NCBI GenBank assembly: GCA_964565865.1
Contig: CAZMGM010000009.1
Coordinates: forward strand, 13,863 to 77,862
Direction: 5' to 3'
Origin: CBDAPI01 sp964565865
Lineage (GTDB): Bacteria; Acidobacteriota; UBA6911; RPQK01; CBDAPI01
Length of the DNA stretch: 64,000 bases
Shown here: positions 34,676 to 46,954 of the stretch, one piece after another
Numbering within the stretch: position 1 is the stretch's first letter
Layout of the letters: each line of letters begins with the position of its first letter
Program-made: the position numbers and the translations under genes
The notes under the pieces: generated by a model
Told to the model about the DNA's origin: nothing
The model's database searches: none
The model's input: the letters and a program-made list of their open reading frames with translations, nothing else

Positions 34676-35755
34676 TCAGCCGCTGCGGCCCTTGAGGTCG
34701 AGAAAGATGGTCTCGCCTCGATGCCCGAAGGACGGAACCGAACGTATAAGGACAACCCGCAGCAACCCTGCAGCGAATCCCAGGACCAGGACGACCAGGA
34801 AAAGAACGCCCGTGGAAACGATGGACTGCGTAATCACGCCGAGAAAAGTGACGATTTCTCCTCGCCCTCTTTCCATCTGGAGCAGCAGCGCGTCCTTTTC
34901 GTACACCCATTCCACGGTGGCCTTGTATTGAAGATCTCCCAGCACCTTTGTAGCGGCCGGCAGGGGACCCAGGAAGAGGCCAAGCAGGGGTCCCGAGCGC
35001 TTCATATAGATTCCATCTTTGGAGACCACGGACTGGAGTGCATCCTGAATCTTGACGGCGTAAGCGGCGGCGACCGACGCCGTAGGGTAGGCGAGTAACA
35101 GAAGTGGAAACCCATGAGGTTCGTAGCCGGCCAGAGCAGCCTCGGCTGCGTCTTCGAATCCCAGGTGAGAGATGAGCTGGGCGGGAATTATCGGATTCCG
35201 GGCCATGGCTTCCTGCCCCAGATAGAAACGGATCGAGGACCGAATCAGATTTCGGTCTGGTAGCTGGAAGACGCTAGCCGGATGCAGATTCCGTTCGTCA
35301 ATGGCCTTCTTGAGCCGGGGAGGGAACACAGTAAGCAAGTCGTGACTGGCGGCAGTACAACTCAGGACGAAAAAATAGTGCCCTCGCCAGAAAGCCACGC
35401 GATTGCCCAGTCGCAGATTCTCGATTCCTATGGGGAGTGAGTTCCCCTGTTCTCTCTGCTCGACTTCCCAAATCGAAAAGATACCGTAGGCAGCCTGGGT
35501 GTCGTCCATTTCGTAGACTTCCAGGACCGCGTCTCCGGGCCGGATGCGCCACGGAGAAAAGGAAAGCAAGCCATATTCTTGTAGGATTGCGTCCGTGAAG
35601 TCGGCCGCTGGAGACGCACTACCGGCTCTGACCGGGACGATTTCATAATCAGCGAGATTGGGAACCAATGCGCTGAAGTCAGCCTTTGTATGTGGTGTCA
35701 GGAGGGCGACCAGCAAACCAATCGGAATCCACACTGAGTGCTTTTTCTTGAGCAT
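34676..35755 (-). CDS. Secreted DUF6599-like protein
   Basis: The frame extends to 35881, but ATG 35755 starts a classic signal peptide (MLKKKHSVWIPIGLLVALL), giving 359 residues. The exported part contains DAVLEVYEMDDTQAAYGIFS and the repeated theme of a lipid- or membrane-associated beta protein. One C-terminal membrane helix (TGVLFLVVLVLGFAAGLL) precedes a basic tail. The pattern matches a family common in acidobacterial genomes (I believe DUF6599), though I cannot verify the number. It follows the transglycosylase gene with a small overlap of the longer frame. Confidence 0.65.
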   Translation of the reverse strand: MLKKKHSVWIPIGLLVALLTPHTKADFSALVPNLADYEIVPVRAGSASPAADFTDAILQEYGLLSFSPWRIRPGDAVLEVYEMDDTQAAYGIFSIWEVEQREQGNSLPIGIENLRLGNRVAFWRGHYFFVLSCTAASHDLLTVFPPRLKKAIDERNLHPASVFQLPDRNLIRSSIRFYLGQEAMARNPIIPAQLISHLGFEDAAEAALAGYEPHGFPLLLLAYPTASVAAAYAVKIQDALQSVVSKDGIYMKRSGPLLGLFLGPLPAATKVLGDLQYKATVEWVYEKDALLLQMERGRGEIVTFLGVITQSIVSTGVLFLVVLVLGFAAGLLRVVLIRSVPSFGHRGETIFLDLKGRSG

Positions 35756-35864
35756 GTCATGTGCAATGCGCACGCAAGCGCGGCCTTTCATTCTAGCCTT
35801 TGGACGGGGTTCAGGGGAGATGGTTCCGTTTCTGAGTTTTGGAATCTGGGATTCGAGAGAAGCC

Positions 35865-36587
35865 TTACTTGTTGGCCACAATCCAGGGAGTATTGGTAAA
35901 GACGATGCGGCCGTCCTCGGTTTCGATGCGGTGAATCTGGAGCGAGGGAGTGGGAGCGTGTGTTTGATTCAGGGAATAGAGGCGGCTGACCTTCTTTAGA
36001 TAAGCGCGTGTTTCCCGATATGGGGGTACTCCGCTGTGCATCAGAACAGCATTTTCACCGGCGTTGTAGGCAGCCACAGCTCTGGTCAGATCCTTGTCGA
36101 AATAGTCGAGCAGCCAGCGTAGATAGGTAACTCCTCCACGAATGTTCTGCTCGGGGTCAAAGACGTCCACCACTCCGAAACGCTTCGCCGTGTCGGGGTG
36201 AAGCTGCATCAGTCCCTTGCAGTCCTTCCTGGATACTGCTTGTGGATTGAAGTCGCTTTCGACTTGGATGATAGCCTCCACCAGGTTGACATCCACTCCC
36301 TGCTCCCCGGATATCATTTCGATCAGGGGCTGAAATTGTCTCTGGCGAGCTGAGCGGGCCGGCTGCCGTTCGATACTCTCCCGGACCTGGCTCAGAGGTC
36401 CCTGGGGCAGGCCCGACGGTATGTTCGTCAGCACAAGGGACCCGTTCTCATCCACATAAGAACGAATATTTTCGGCGCTCAGTGAAGGGCAGCAGAGCAG
36501 GACAAGCAGACTAATCCCTCGTATAGTCACCTGTATAGGATGCCACAAGGAGTTGGGAAGTCGGCAAGAATATGTTCCAGATTTCAC
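35865..36587 (-). CDS. Soluble lytic transglycosylase (SLT domain)
   Basis: This 240-residue protein cleaves peptidoglycan glycan strands to 1,6-anhydro products in the periplasm. A signal segment (GISLLVLLCCPSLSA) is near 24-38, so the real start could be GTG 36530. The goose-lysozyme-like core has the catalytic Glu110 in AIIQVESDFNPQA, then KGLMQLHPDTA and AVAAYNAGENAV. A DUF4124-like strand motif (YVDENGSLVLTNIP) precedes the core, and a similar one (TEDGRIVFTNTP) ends the protein. The duplication at both ends is a neat oddity. It follows alaS closely. Confidence 0.88.
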   Translation of the reverse strand: MKSGTYSCRLPNSLWHPIQVTIRGISLLVLLCCPSLSAENIRSYVDENGSLVLTNIPSGLPQGPLSQVRESIERQPARSARQRQFQPLIEMISGEQGVDVNLVEAIIQVESDFNPQAVSRKDCKGLMQLHPDTAKRFGVVDVFDPEQNIRGGVTYLRWLLDYFDKDLTRAVAAYNAGENAVLMHSGVPPYRETRAYLKKVSRLYSLNQTHAPTPSLQIHRIETEDGRIVFTNTPWIVANK

Positions 36588-36590
36588 GTT

Positions 36591-39230
<2,640 letters not shown>

Positions 39231-39263
39231 AAAGAATCTAGCAAAGAGACTGCTGGATGAACT

Positions 39264-39746
39264 TCACCTGCTCAGCCGACTCCAGAGAGGGTCGATGAGA
39301 TCCCGTACCAGCTGGGCTGGGAATCCCCGACGTCTACAGTGGTCGAAAAGTCTCTTGATCTGGGCCACCGAAGCCGGTACCCCGTTCTTACGAGTCCAGT
39401 GTTCGATAACCTTCTCCAGAGTTTCCCGCGACGGGAATGCCGACTCGGACCGATCTATTGCACGAGCCACTATCTTAGCACTGATACCCAGTCTTCTTAA
39501 GTCACTGCCGATGCGCTGGGCCCCCCAGAGCCGACGACGGCGCAACATCAGTGCGCGCTCCTCTGCCAGGGCGTCGTCGTCCAGTAAGTTGCGGTCTTCC
39601 AAGTCTTCGAGCACGGCCTCCACCGGCTCCTGGTCGTAGTGTCGCAGGAGTTTTCGCTCTATCTCACGATGGCTGTGGGCCCGCCTGGAGAGGAGTCGCA
39701 GAGCGTGCCGGCGGATTGTCGGGAGGTCGGATTCCGGTGAGCTCAA
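39264..39746 (-). CDS. recX: Regulatory protein RecX
   Basis: This 160-residue all-helical protein modulates RecA filaments. Repeated three-helix units are visible: ALRLLSRRAHSHREIERKLL, EAVLEDLEDRNLLDDDALAE with the family D-D-x-x-x-A-E motif, and RIGSDLRRLGISAKIVARAI. Its start overlaps the ilvE stop by four bases and alaS follows 33 bases downstream. recA is not in the window. Confidence 0.88.
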   Translation of the reverse strand: MSSPESDLPTIRRHALRLLSRRAHSHREIERKLLRHYDQEPVEAVLEDLEDRNLLDDDALAEERALMLRRRRLWGAQRIGSDLRRLGISAKIVARAIDRSESAFPSRETLEKVIEHWTRKNGVPASVAQIKRLFDHCRRRGFPAQLVRDLIDPLWSRLSR

Positions 39747-40699
39747 GGCTCTACAGACGTTTCGACGGAGCGGGAAGTCTTAACGGGTGTCATCCACCCA
39801 AACCTGTCATCCACCTCTCCTCTAACGTAAGCGAAGAAGTCCTCCTGGACCCTGGCTGTAACCGGTCCCAGCCGACCGGCTCCGATCTTGATCCTATCGA
39901 TCGAGCGAACTGGCGTCACCTCTGCAGCCGTGCCGGTCAGGAAGACTTCCTCGGCCATATAAAGCATTTCGCGTGGGATCTGCTGCTCGATGACTTCGAC
40001 ACCCCGCTCTTTGAGGAGATGCATCACACTGTTTCGGGTAATTCCGGGCAGGATGGCGCTGGCAGTCGGTGACGTGATCATTTTCCCTTCCCAGAAAAGA
40101 AATAGGTTTTCCCCGCTTCCCTCGCTCACAAATCCCTGGACGTCGAGAGCAATTCCCTCGGAGTAGCCCTGGGCCGTCGCCTCCATCTTGATTAAAACGC
40201 TGTTCAGATAGTTGCCCCCGGCTTTGGCCATAGTCGGAAAGGTGTCGGGAGCAGCCCGCCTCCAGCTGGAGGTCATCACGTCCACTCCGTTCTCGAGGGC
40301 TTCGGCGCCCAGATAAGCGCCCCATTCCCAGACGATAATGTACGTTTCCACGGATGCGGGCATGGGATCAACTCCCATGGTGCCCATCCCGCGGAAAACG
40401 ATCGGTCGAATATAACAGGATTTCAGTTGGTTGGCCTGGATGGTGCCTATGATCCCCGTAATCACGTCATCTTGGGAGAAGGGGATGTCGGTGCGGTAGA
40501 TCTTGGCCGAGTTGAAGAGCCGTTTTACATGTTCTTGGAGCCGAAAGATCTCGGATCCTCTCCGGGTCTCGTAGCACCGGATGCCCTCGAACCAGGAGGT
40601 GCCGTAGTGCAGAACATGGGACAGGACATGGATGTTCGCGTCATCCCAATCAATCAGTTGTCCGTTGTGCCAGATTTTCTGTGCTCGTATCTCAGACAT
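39743..40699 (-). CDS. ilvE: Branched-chain amino acid aminotransferase
   Basis: This 318-residue fold-type IV PLP enzyme makes Val, Leu and Ile from 2-oxoacids and glutamate. The N-terminal block HYGTSWFEGIRCY, the PLP lysine Lys159 in TMAKAGGNYLNS, and the late EVFLTGTAAEVTPV block are family hallmarks. The product length is standard for IlvE group I. Its stop overlaps the start of recX (ATGA-type). Confidence 0.94.
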   Translation of the reverse strand: MSEIRAQKIWHNGQLIDWDDANIHVLSHVLHYGTSWFEGIRCYETRRGSEIFRLQEHVKRLFNSAKIYRTDIPFSQDDVITGIIGTIQANQLKSCYIRPIVFRGMGTMGVDPMPASVETYIIVWEWGAYLGAEALENGVDVMTSSWRRAAPDTFPTMAKAGGNYLNSVLIKMEATAQGYSEGIALDVQGFVSEGSGENLFLFWEGKMITSPTASAILPGITRNSVMHLLKERGVEVIEQQIPREMLYMAEEVFLTGTAAEVTPVRSIDRIKIGAGRLGPVTARVQEDFFAYVRGEVDDRFGWMTPVKTSRSVETSVEP

Positions 40700-40743
40700 G
40701 ATTCTGCATCATAATAACAGGCCTGCACGGCCCCGCAACCAAG

Positions 40744-41715
40744 TCAATCATTAGGTTCGTCCGGTGACTTCCTATAGTACCCGGTGCGGGCCCGTACCCT
40801 GAGGCCTCGCTCCCGGGCGTCCGCAACACGGACCTGAAGTGACCGCCGACTCTTCTCATTTGCCTCTTCAGAAAGGTTGGAAACAAAAGCCAGACGGTAC
40901 TGATTCCTCAGCTCGTAGCCGATCTGCTTGAAGATTTTCTGGAGTTCCCTCGCTTCCTTGGGAAAGTAGGCCTTACCTCCAGTCGACTGGGCGATTCTGG
41001 ACATGGCTTTCGATACTTTCTCACGTTCGGATTTGAAGACTCCGAAGAACCCCTCGTTGTCGGAAATATCCTTGTTCAGAAGGGCTATCAGGTAAACTTT
41101 CACAACCGATTCCTCGACCTTTTCAACCACTTCTTCCAGCGTGTAATAGCTGTCTTTGTCCTCACCGTCCGTAAAAACGACCACCACTCTTTTGGGCTCG
41201 CTCCCTTCGGCGGCATGATCAACCGCCAGAAAAATCGCGTCGTAGAGAGCGGTCCCTCCACTGACGATCTGATTGAAGAGAGCATCTCGGATATCCTCGA
41301 AATCACGCGTAAAGTCCTCGGCAATTGTCACTTCTGAATTAAAGGACAGAAGGAACAGCTCGTTAGCAGGGTTGTTCGTCTCCAGGAAGAGCTCGGTAGC
41401 TCTATCCACCAGATCCTTTTTCCCTCGCATGCTGCCGCTGTTATCCATCACGATGCCGATCGTGGAGGGGATGTCGTCAAGGCCGAAGTAGGTGACTTCC
41501 TGCAGGATCTTGTTCTCGTAAACCTGGAAATCGTCCTTCTTTAGGTTGGAGACAAGCTGTCCCTGCTCGTCGTAGACGGCCGCGTAGACGACCACCTGTT
41601 CAACATCGGCCCGGAACCTCGGTGTCTGGGCCGGCAACGGAGCAAGTATGAGAAACACCAGCGCGGTCCCTGGTAGAACGGTCTGCAGCACGGATCTGAG
41701 TGTCACCCTCACCAT
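40744..41715 (-). CDS. Secreted VWFA-domain protein (acidobacterial VWA family), copy 1
   Basis: This 323-residue protein has a signal peptide (VLPGTALVFLILAPLPAQ) and a short N-terminal beta domain (VEQVVVYAAVYDEQGQLVSNL). Then comes a von Willebrand factor A domain whose MIDAS motif is D91-x-S93-x-S95 in VMDNSGSMRGKK, with FTDGEDKDSY later. Such proteins, common in Acidobacteria (VWFA-related family), probably bind ligands outside the cell. A paralogue lies just upstream on the same strand. The partner is unknown. Confidence 0.85.
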   Translation of the reverse strand: MVRVTLRSVLQTVLPGTALVFLILAPLPAQTPRFRADVEQVVVYAAVYDEQGQLVSNLKKDDFQVYENKILQEVTYFGLDDIPSTIGIVMDNSGSMRGKKDLVDRATELFLETNNPANELFLLSFNSEVTIAEDFTRDFEDIRDALFNQIVSGGTALYDAIFLAVDHAAEGSEPKRVVVVFTDGEDKDSYYTLEEVVEKVEESVVKVYLIALLNKDISDNEGFFGVFKSEREKVSKAMSRIAQSTGGKAYFPKEARELQKIFKQIGYELRNQYRLAFVSNLSEEANEKSRRSLQVRVADARERGLRVRARTGYYRKSPDEPND

Positions 41716-41726
41716 GACGTTACTAC

Positions 41727-41924
41727 CTTAACAGTCCATGGTAAAAGTCGTACGCCAGGGATCTGCGTTTGCTGGCAAGGCAGAAGGAGGAAGTTGATGC
41801 AGGCCCATCTGCTGCGTTTCCCCTCCTCGCCGATGCTTGGGCATGGCTTGCATCAGTTCGCCTTGCATCTGCACCCAGGGCGGCCGCGAAGCGGGCCGCG
41901 GGACTTTTACCACGGGCTGTTAGC
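41727..41924. mobile_element. MITE-like element with inverted repeat ends (copies 5 and 6)
   Basis: The left end at 41727-41756 (minus orientation) contains CCTTAACAGTCCATGGTAAA. The right end at 41897-41924 (plus) contains GACTTTTACCACGGGCTGTT. The ends are inverted matches enclosing about 140 bases with further short inverted repeats (GCGGCCGCGAAGCGGGCCGC near the right end). There is no coding content. It lies between the two VWA genes. Confidence 0.65.
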
Positions 41925-42072
41925 CGACAACGAGCAGGATTCAATTTCTCCCTTTCATAAACACCATCTTGTCTGCGGAAGTGAGTGCCTACCAGTTTTC
42001 AGTGAACACTCCAAGGATCGAGCCGGGTACTCGGAAGGTCCAGATGCAAGGTGCCTCCGAATGGCGTCCACC

Positions 42073-42963
42073 CTAGTTCTGTGGGGCGTAGTAGCCCTGG
42101 CGAGCACGAACCGAGAGGGTGGGCAAACCGTCTGGCGGGTCCAGCCTAACCTTGATTCTGCGCCATTTCCCGTCGGGTGCTGTGTCGCTGGGTTCGTAAC
42201 CGATCACGTACTGGTTGCGAAGCTCCGTATGAATCAAGTCGACAAAGTAGTCCAGCTGTTTGAAGTTGTTGGGGAAAAAAGGTCTCCCCCCGGTTAGGCG
42301 TGTGATCTCGGCGATGATGCCGGTTCCGTAGCCAAGCCTTCCCCGTTCGCCGATTACATAAATCTGGACATCCGACTCTTTGGCAAACCGTTTCACTTCG
42401 GTGAAGGTATAGCGACTCATGTTGTCCTCGCCGTCGGTGATGATGATGAGGGCCTTCTTGTCGTGGCGTCCCTCTCGAATCTTTTCGAGCCCCAGGTAAA
42501 CGCTGTCGTAGAGAGCGGTCCGGCCTCTGGGCTTGATCATGGAGAGCTCGCCTTGAAGGCTCTCGCGGCGGGATGTGAAATCATAGGCCATCTTGGTGCG
42601 ATCGTTGAACGTGATCAGGAAATACTCGTCCAGTTCATGGCCCTGCTCGAGGAATCGAACCACGGAGTTTCGAGCACTGATGATGTCGTCGGACATCGAT
42701 CCGCTGATGTCGAGGATGATTCCTACGGAGACTGGCGAGCGATCGTTGGAAAAATGAATGATCTCCTGTTCAACCTTTCCTTCGAAGACGAGAAAGTGAT
42801 CCTCTTCAAGGCCGATCACATAACGGTTGAGAGGGTCTGTGACGCTGATGCGAACCACCACCATGTCGACGTCGACACGAACCCGGGCAGGGTCCTGCAG
42901 GGCAAGTCCGATCTGCCCGCTGAAAGCAGCGACAAGAACCATTACCCGTACAGAAAAACACAT
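42073..42963 (-). CDS. Secreted VWFA-domain protein, copy 2
   Basis: This 296-residue protein has a signal peptide (VMVLVAAFSGQIGLALQ) and the same short beta domain as the next gene (VDMVVVRISVTDPLNRYVIG). Its VWA domain has MIDAS residues D85-x-S87-x-S89 in LDISGSMSDD and ITDGEDNMSRYT. It is a paralogue of the neighbouring gene. Both end in RARQGYYAP / RARTGYYRK, a shared C-terminal pattern. Between them lies a repeat element, as if a tandem duplication was later split. Confidence 0.85.
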   Translation of the reverse strand: MCFSVRVMVLVAAFSGQIGLALQDPARVRVDVDMVVVRISVTDPLNRYVIGLEEDHFLVFEGKVEQEIIHFSNDRSPVSVGIILDISGSMSDDIISARNSVVRFLEQGHELDEYFLITFNDRTKMAYDFTSRRESLQGELSMIKPRGRTALYDSVYLGLEKIREGRHDKKALIIITDGEDNMSRYTFTEVKRFAKESDVQIYVIGERGRLGYGTGIIAEITRLTGGRPFFPNNFKQLDYFVDLIHTELRNQYVIGYEPSDTAPDGKWRRIKVRLDPPDGLPTLSVRARQGYYAPQN

Positions 42964-43047
42964 CTTGAAAGGTTAGTTTAATCCAAGCTACCCTGAATGT
43001 GAAGCTGAGCCAATTGGTCAGTCAGCTCGTCCACAATTGCAACGATG

Positions 43048-45258
43048 CTAGTCCCCGCTCACTTCTTCGAAGTAGCTGGGAGGGACAAGAACCTGGCGGG
43101 CTTTGGTCCCGTCCGGAGGACCGATCAGGCTTTCATGTTCCATCATGTCCAGCAGTCGTGCTGCCCTTCCGTAGCCGATACGGAGACGCCGCTGCAGCAG
43201 GGAAGTGGAGGCCCTTCCTGTTTCCACTACAAAGCGAGCGGCATCGTCGTAGAGTGAATCCTCGAGGTGTTCCAGGTCGACCAGGATGGCCTCCTGTTCT
43301 TCCTGACCCTCCAGGACATCCTCCTGATAGGTGGGTGAACCCTGCGACCTCAGGAAGGAAGCGATGCGTTCCGTTTCCTTCTCCGTGACGAGACAGCCGT
43401 GAACACGCACGGGTCTGGCGGTTAAAGGCGAGAGAAAGAGCATGTCTCCCTGCCCTAGAAGCTGTTCGGCGCCATTCATGTCGATGACAGTCCTGGAGTC
43501 GATCTTCGAGGCAACGCGGAAAGAAATACGGCAGGGGAAGTTGGCTTTAATCAGGCCCGTAAGAACGTCTACCGACGGCCGCTGAGTTGCGAGTATCAAA
43601 TGGATTCCGATAGCGCGAGCCATCTGGGCCAGGCGGGTCAGGGAAGCTTCGACTTCCTTTCCGCCGGTCATCATGAGATCTGCAAGCTCGTCGACGATCA
43701 CCACGATGAGCGGAAGATGCTCCAGACCCTCCTCATTTTCATCCAGGGGGAGACTCTCGACATAGTTGTTGTACTGGACCAGGTTGCGGACTCCCGCCCG
43801 AGCCAGGAGTTTGTACCGTCGCTCCATCTCTCTGACTGCCCATTTCAGGGCATTGGCGGCCTTTTTCGGGCTTGTGACGATGGGGGTGAGAAGGTGGGGA
43901 ATGTCTTCGTACAAACCCAGCTCGAGGCGCTTTGGATCGATCAGAATGAACTTCACCTCCTGAGGAGACGCCCGGTACAGGATCGAAGTCACAATACAGT
44001 TCGCAGCTACGCTCTTGCCGGATCCTGTGGCCCCGGCAATGAGCAAATGAGGCATCTGGCACAGGTCGGAGGAAAAGGTGTTTCCGTTGATCAGCTTGCC
44101 GAGTCCCAGGGTGAGCAACGATGGACTCTGCTGAAAGGAAGTGGAGGCCAGGACTTCTCGCAGGTGAATCGTCTGGCGCCGGTGATTGGGGACTTCGATG
44201 CCCACTGTGTTTTTCCCAGGTATGCGGTCGACACGAATTGCCTCGGCGCGTAAGGCTAGACAAAGATCGTCGACAAGGCTGGTAATGCGGCTATATTTGA
44301 CCCCAGGGTCCGGCTTGAATTCAAAGGTGGTAACCACGGGGCCAGGGTGGACCTGCAGGACGCTTCCTCTCACATCAAACTCGCCGAGCTTGCTGGTGAG
44401 GAGCCGAGCCCGCTCCATCAATTCCGCTTCATCTATTGCCACGCTGCCCTCGGACTGAGACAGGATCTCCAGGGAGGGTGACTCGTAGGTCGAGGCATCG
44501 ACCCTGGTCACCTGTGGGGTGCCAGTGCCTTCCTCGAACTGGAGGGTCCGTCCAGTCGCTCCTTCCCCGTTAGATTCGGAGAGATTCCCAAGGCGAATTT
44601 TGTGGCCTGGAGGCTGGTTCACAACTGCTCGTGGATCCTCTCTCATTTGCTTCAGAGTTTGACGGTTCTGGCGATGTTTTCGCCAGGCTGCAAAGCTCTC
44701 CCGGAAGCTGGCAACTGGATTCCAGTTCTGCTCGCTTAGCCAGCTGATAAGGGCTTCAAACGAAAATCGGGTGGTGAGCACAAGGGCAAAAAGAAGAGAA
44801 AAAAACACCAGGATCAGGGCCCCGTACCGGTTGAATGAGGACTCCAGAACGGAGGCCACGAGGATGCCCACGACGCCCCCCGGCGCATAAGCGGTGTGGT
44901 CGGCCAGAGACGGCCTCAAAATTGCGAATGCGGCCGCCGTTGTGATCAGAATCCCCACAGCCCCGCAGGTTTTAATGATCGGATAATCTAGGGCCAGACC
45001 GCGCAGCTGGCGAAACCCTGCCGAGAAGAGGACCACAGGGATCAGAAAGGAAGCCACCCCGAAAAGCTGAAACAGGAAATCGGCAAGCCAGGCTCCTGTG
45101 CGCCCGATGTAGTTGAGGTATTGATTGCTACTGGTAGAAACGTTCCAGGACCCATCCTGGGGGCTGTAGCTGTACAAAGCCAGAATCAGGAGCAGGGCGG
45201 ACATGAGACAGGCCAAACCAATCAACTCGGTGGTCTTTTGCTTGGGATAAACCGACAT
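43048..45258 (-). CDS. ftsK: DNA translocase FtsK/SpoIIIE
   Basis: This 736-residue protein moves chromosome ends through the closing septum. Four N-terminal membrane segments span about 12-30, 58-80, 98-114 and 125-165. A linker follows, then the RecA-like motor with Walker A GATGSGKS (409-416) and Walker B VIVDELADLMM. ATQRPSVDVLTG and a C-terminal gamma winged-helix domain (about 670-736) come last. The linker is short compared with E. coli FtsK. rnj lies 19 bases upstream on the same strand. Confidence 0.95.
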   Translation of the reverse strand: MSVYPKQKTTELIGLACLMSALLLILALYSYSPQDGSWNVSTSSNQYLNYIGRTGAWLADFLFQLFGVASFLIPVVLFSAGFRQLRGLALDYPIIKTCGAVGILITTAAAFAILRPSLADHTAYAPGGVVGILVASVLESSFNRYGALILVFFSLLFALVLTTRFSFEALISWLSEQNWNPVASFRESFAAWRKHRQNRQTLKQMREDPRAVVNQPPGHKIRLGNLSESNGEGATGRTLQFEEGTGTPQVTRVDASTYESPSLEILSQSEGSVAIDEAELMERARLLTSKLGEFDVRGSVLQVHPGPVVTTFEFKPDPGVKYSRITSLVDDLCLALRAEAIRVDRIPGKNTVGIEVPNHRRQTIHLREVLASTSFQQSPSLLTLGLGKLINGNTFSSDLCQMPHLLIAGATGSGKSVAANCIVTSILYRASPQEVKFILIDPKRLELGLYEDIPHLLTPIVTSPKKAANALKWAVREMERRYKLLARAGVRNLVQYNNYVESLPLDENEEGLEHLPLIVVIVDELADLMMTGGKEVEASLTRLAQMARAIGIHLILATQRPSVDVLTGLIKANFPCRISFRVASKIDSRTVIDMNGAEQLLGQGDMLFLSPLTARPVRVHGCLVTEKETERIASFLRSQGSPTYQEDVLEGQEEQEAILVDLEHLEDSLYDDAARFVVETGRASTSLLQRRLRIGYGRAARLLDMMEHESLIGPPDGTKARQVLVPPSYFEEVSGD

Positions 45259-45277
45259 TGAAAAAGAATCCTTGACC

Positions 45278-46942
45278 TTACATTTTTTGGAAAACGGGCA
45301 CGATCAGAGGACGCTTTCCGATCGTCTTCTTGAGGAACCTCTTGAGATGACGACCCACACGTTCTGCGCACAGTTTCTCGTCCCGTCGTTCGGAGTCCGA
45401 AAGGTCCGCTGTGGCCAGGAGTGCTTGTCTCCTCAGGTCAGCTTCCAGCTGAGCTGCCTTTTTTCCAGACAGGACACCCTTCAGAATCACCTTCGGAGGG
45501 TCGGCCGCCTGTTTGGAGGGACGGACCAAAGGGAAACAAAGCAGGACAATGCCGTTCTGGGCCATGCAGCGGCGTTCCCGAATCACGTCGATCCCGATCT
45601 CTTCTCGTTTACCAGCGTCAATATAACGGTAACCGACCGGTACCTCGCCCTTGAGGTGAAAGCGGTCTTCGGAAACCTCGAGCACTTGCCCGCTTTCCAG
45701 GATCTGGACCCGATCGGCGGTCAATCCCTGATCTGCGGCCAGCCCTGCATGTTTGGCCAACTGCCGGTACTCGCCGTGCGTGGGAACAAAGTAGCGGGGA
45801 CGGGTCAGGTTGAGCAAGATCTTCAGGTCCGCTTGAAAACCATGGCCGGATGAGTGCACCAGGGTAGTACGGGAGTCGTAGACGAAAGCTCCCCGACGGT
45901 AGAAATGGTTGATCATACCCGTGACGCTCCGCTCGTTGCCCGGGATGATTCGAGTAGACAGTATGACCGTGTCCCCATCGCGAATCATGATCCGGCGATA
46001 CTGATCGTAGGCCAGGCGGTTCATCGCCGAGCGGGGTTCGCCCTGACTGCCGGTGGCCAGAAAGACAGTCTCTTCGGGTGCCAACCGAGCGTGCTCCGAA
46101 AATGGCTGAAGAACCTCGGGGGGAACCTTTAAGTATCCCAGGTCCTGAGCAATCTTAAGGTTGGTGACCATGCTTCTGCCCAAGGCGATCACCTGCCTGT
46201 CAAACTCTCTGGCAAGGTCCATCACTACCTGCAACCGATGGATGCTGCTGGCAAAGCAACTGACGAAGATGCGGCTCTCTGCCTTCCGGAAAATAGCTCG
46301 AAGGGGCTCACGGATAGAATGCTCCGAGGGTGTGAGACCTGCCATAGCCGCGTTGGTACTGTCCGAACAGAGGAGTAGGACCCCGCTGTCGCCGTATTCA
46401 GCGAGTCGTCCCATATCGCTGAGCCGGCTGTCAATGGGACTCTGGTCAAACTTGAAGTCCCCTGACCAGATCACCACTCCGGCAGGAGTACGGAAAGCGA
46501 AAGAGAAGGAATCCGGCATGGAATGGGTCATGTGCAGAGGCTCAACTTGGAAAACTCCAAATTGAAGCTTCTGTCGGGCCTTGATCGGGTTCAGCGACAC
46601 CGCATTATGCAGGTTTCGCTCCAAAAGACGGTTTCGCACCAGTCCCAGTGCCAGCGGACTTCCATATATCGGCACCGGCACCTCATTGACGAGAAAGGGG
46701 AGACCACCGATATGATCCTCGTGTCCGTGGGTGAGCAGAATGCAGTGCAGATGCTTTCTGTTCTCCTTGAGAAAGGTGATGTCCGGTACGATCAGGTCCA
46801 GCCCCAGTCCCCGTAAAGAGCCGTTCGGAAACATGACCCCGGCATCAATCAGGATCATTTCTTCCCCGCAACGCAATACGGCACAATTCATGCCGAACTC
46901 GCCTAATCCTCCCAGGGGTATGATTTCTACAGACTGGCCCAT
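45278..46942 (-). CDS. rnj: Ribonuclease J
   Basis: This 554-residue beta-CASP nuclease has 5'-3' exonuclease and endonuclease activity on RNA. The zinc motif THGHEDHIGG is at 71-80 (His72, His74, Asp76, His77). The beta-CASP region has VSCFASSIHRLQ and ATGSQGEPRSAMNRLA, and SGHGFQADL gives the later histidine. It suggests RNase J-based mRNA decay. The gene is only 12 bases downstream of rsmA on the same strand. Confidence 0.95.
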   Translation of the reverse strand: MGQSVEIIPLGGLGEFGMNCAVLRCGEEMILIDAGVMFPNGSLRGLGLDLIVPDITFLKENRKHLHCILLTHGHEDHIGGLPFLVNEVPVPIYGSPLALGLVRNRLLERNLHNAVSLNPIKARQKLQFGVFQVEPLHMTHSMPDSFSFAFRTPAGVVIWSGDFKFDQSPIDSRLSDMGRLAEYGDSGVLLLCSDSTNAAMAGLTPSEHSIREPLRAIFRKAESRIFVSCFASSIHRLQVVMDLAREFDRQVIALGRSMVTNLKIAQDLGYLKVPPEVLQPFSEHARLAPEETVFLATGSQGEPRSAMNRLAYDQYRRIMIRDGDTVILSTRIIPGNERSVTGMINHFYRRGAFVYDSRTTLVHSSGHGFQADLKILLNLTRPRYFVPTHGEYRQLAKHAGLAADQGLTADRVQILESGQVLEVSEDRFHLKGEVPVGYRYIDAGKREEIGIDVIRERRCMAQNGIVLLCFPLVRPSKQAADPPKVILKGVLSGKKAAQLEADLRRQALLATADLSDSERRDEKLCAERVGRHLKRFLKKTIGKRPLIVPVFQKM

Positions 46943-46954
46943 AAACCGGCGAAA

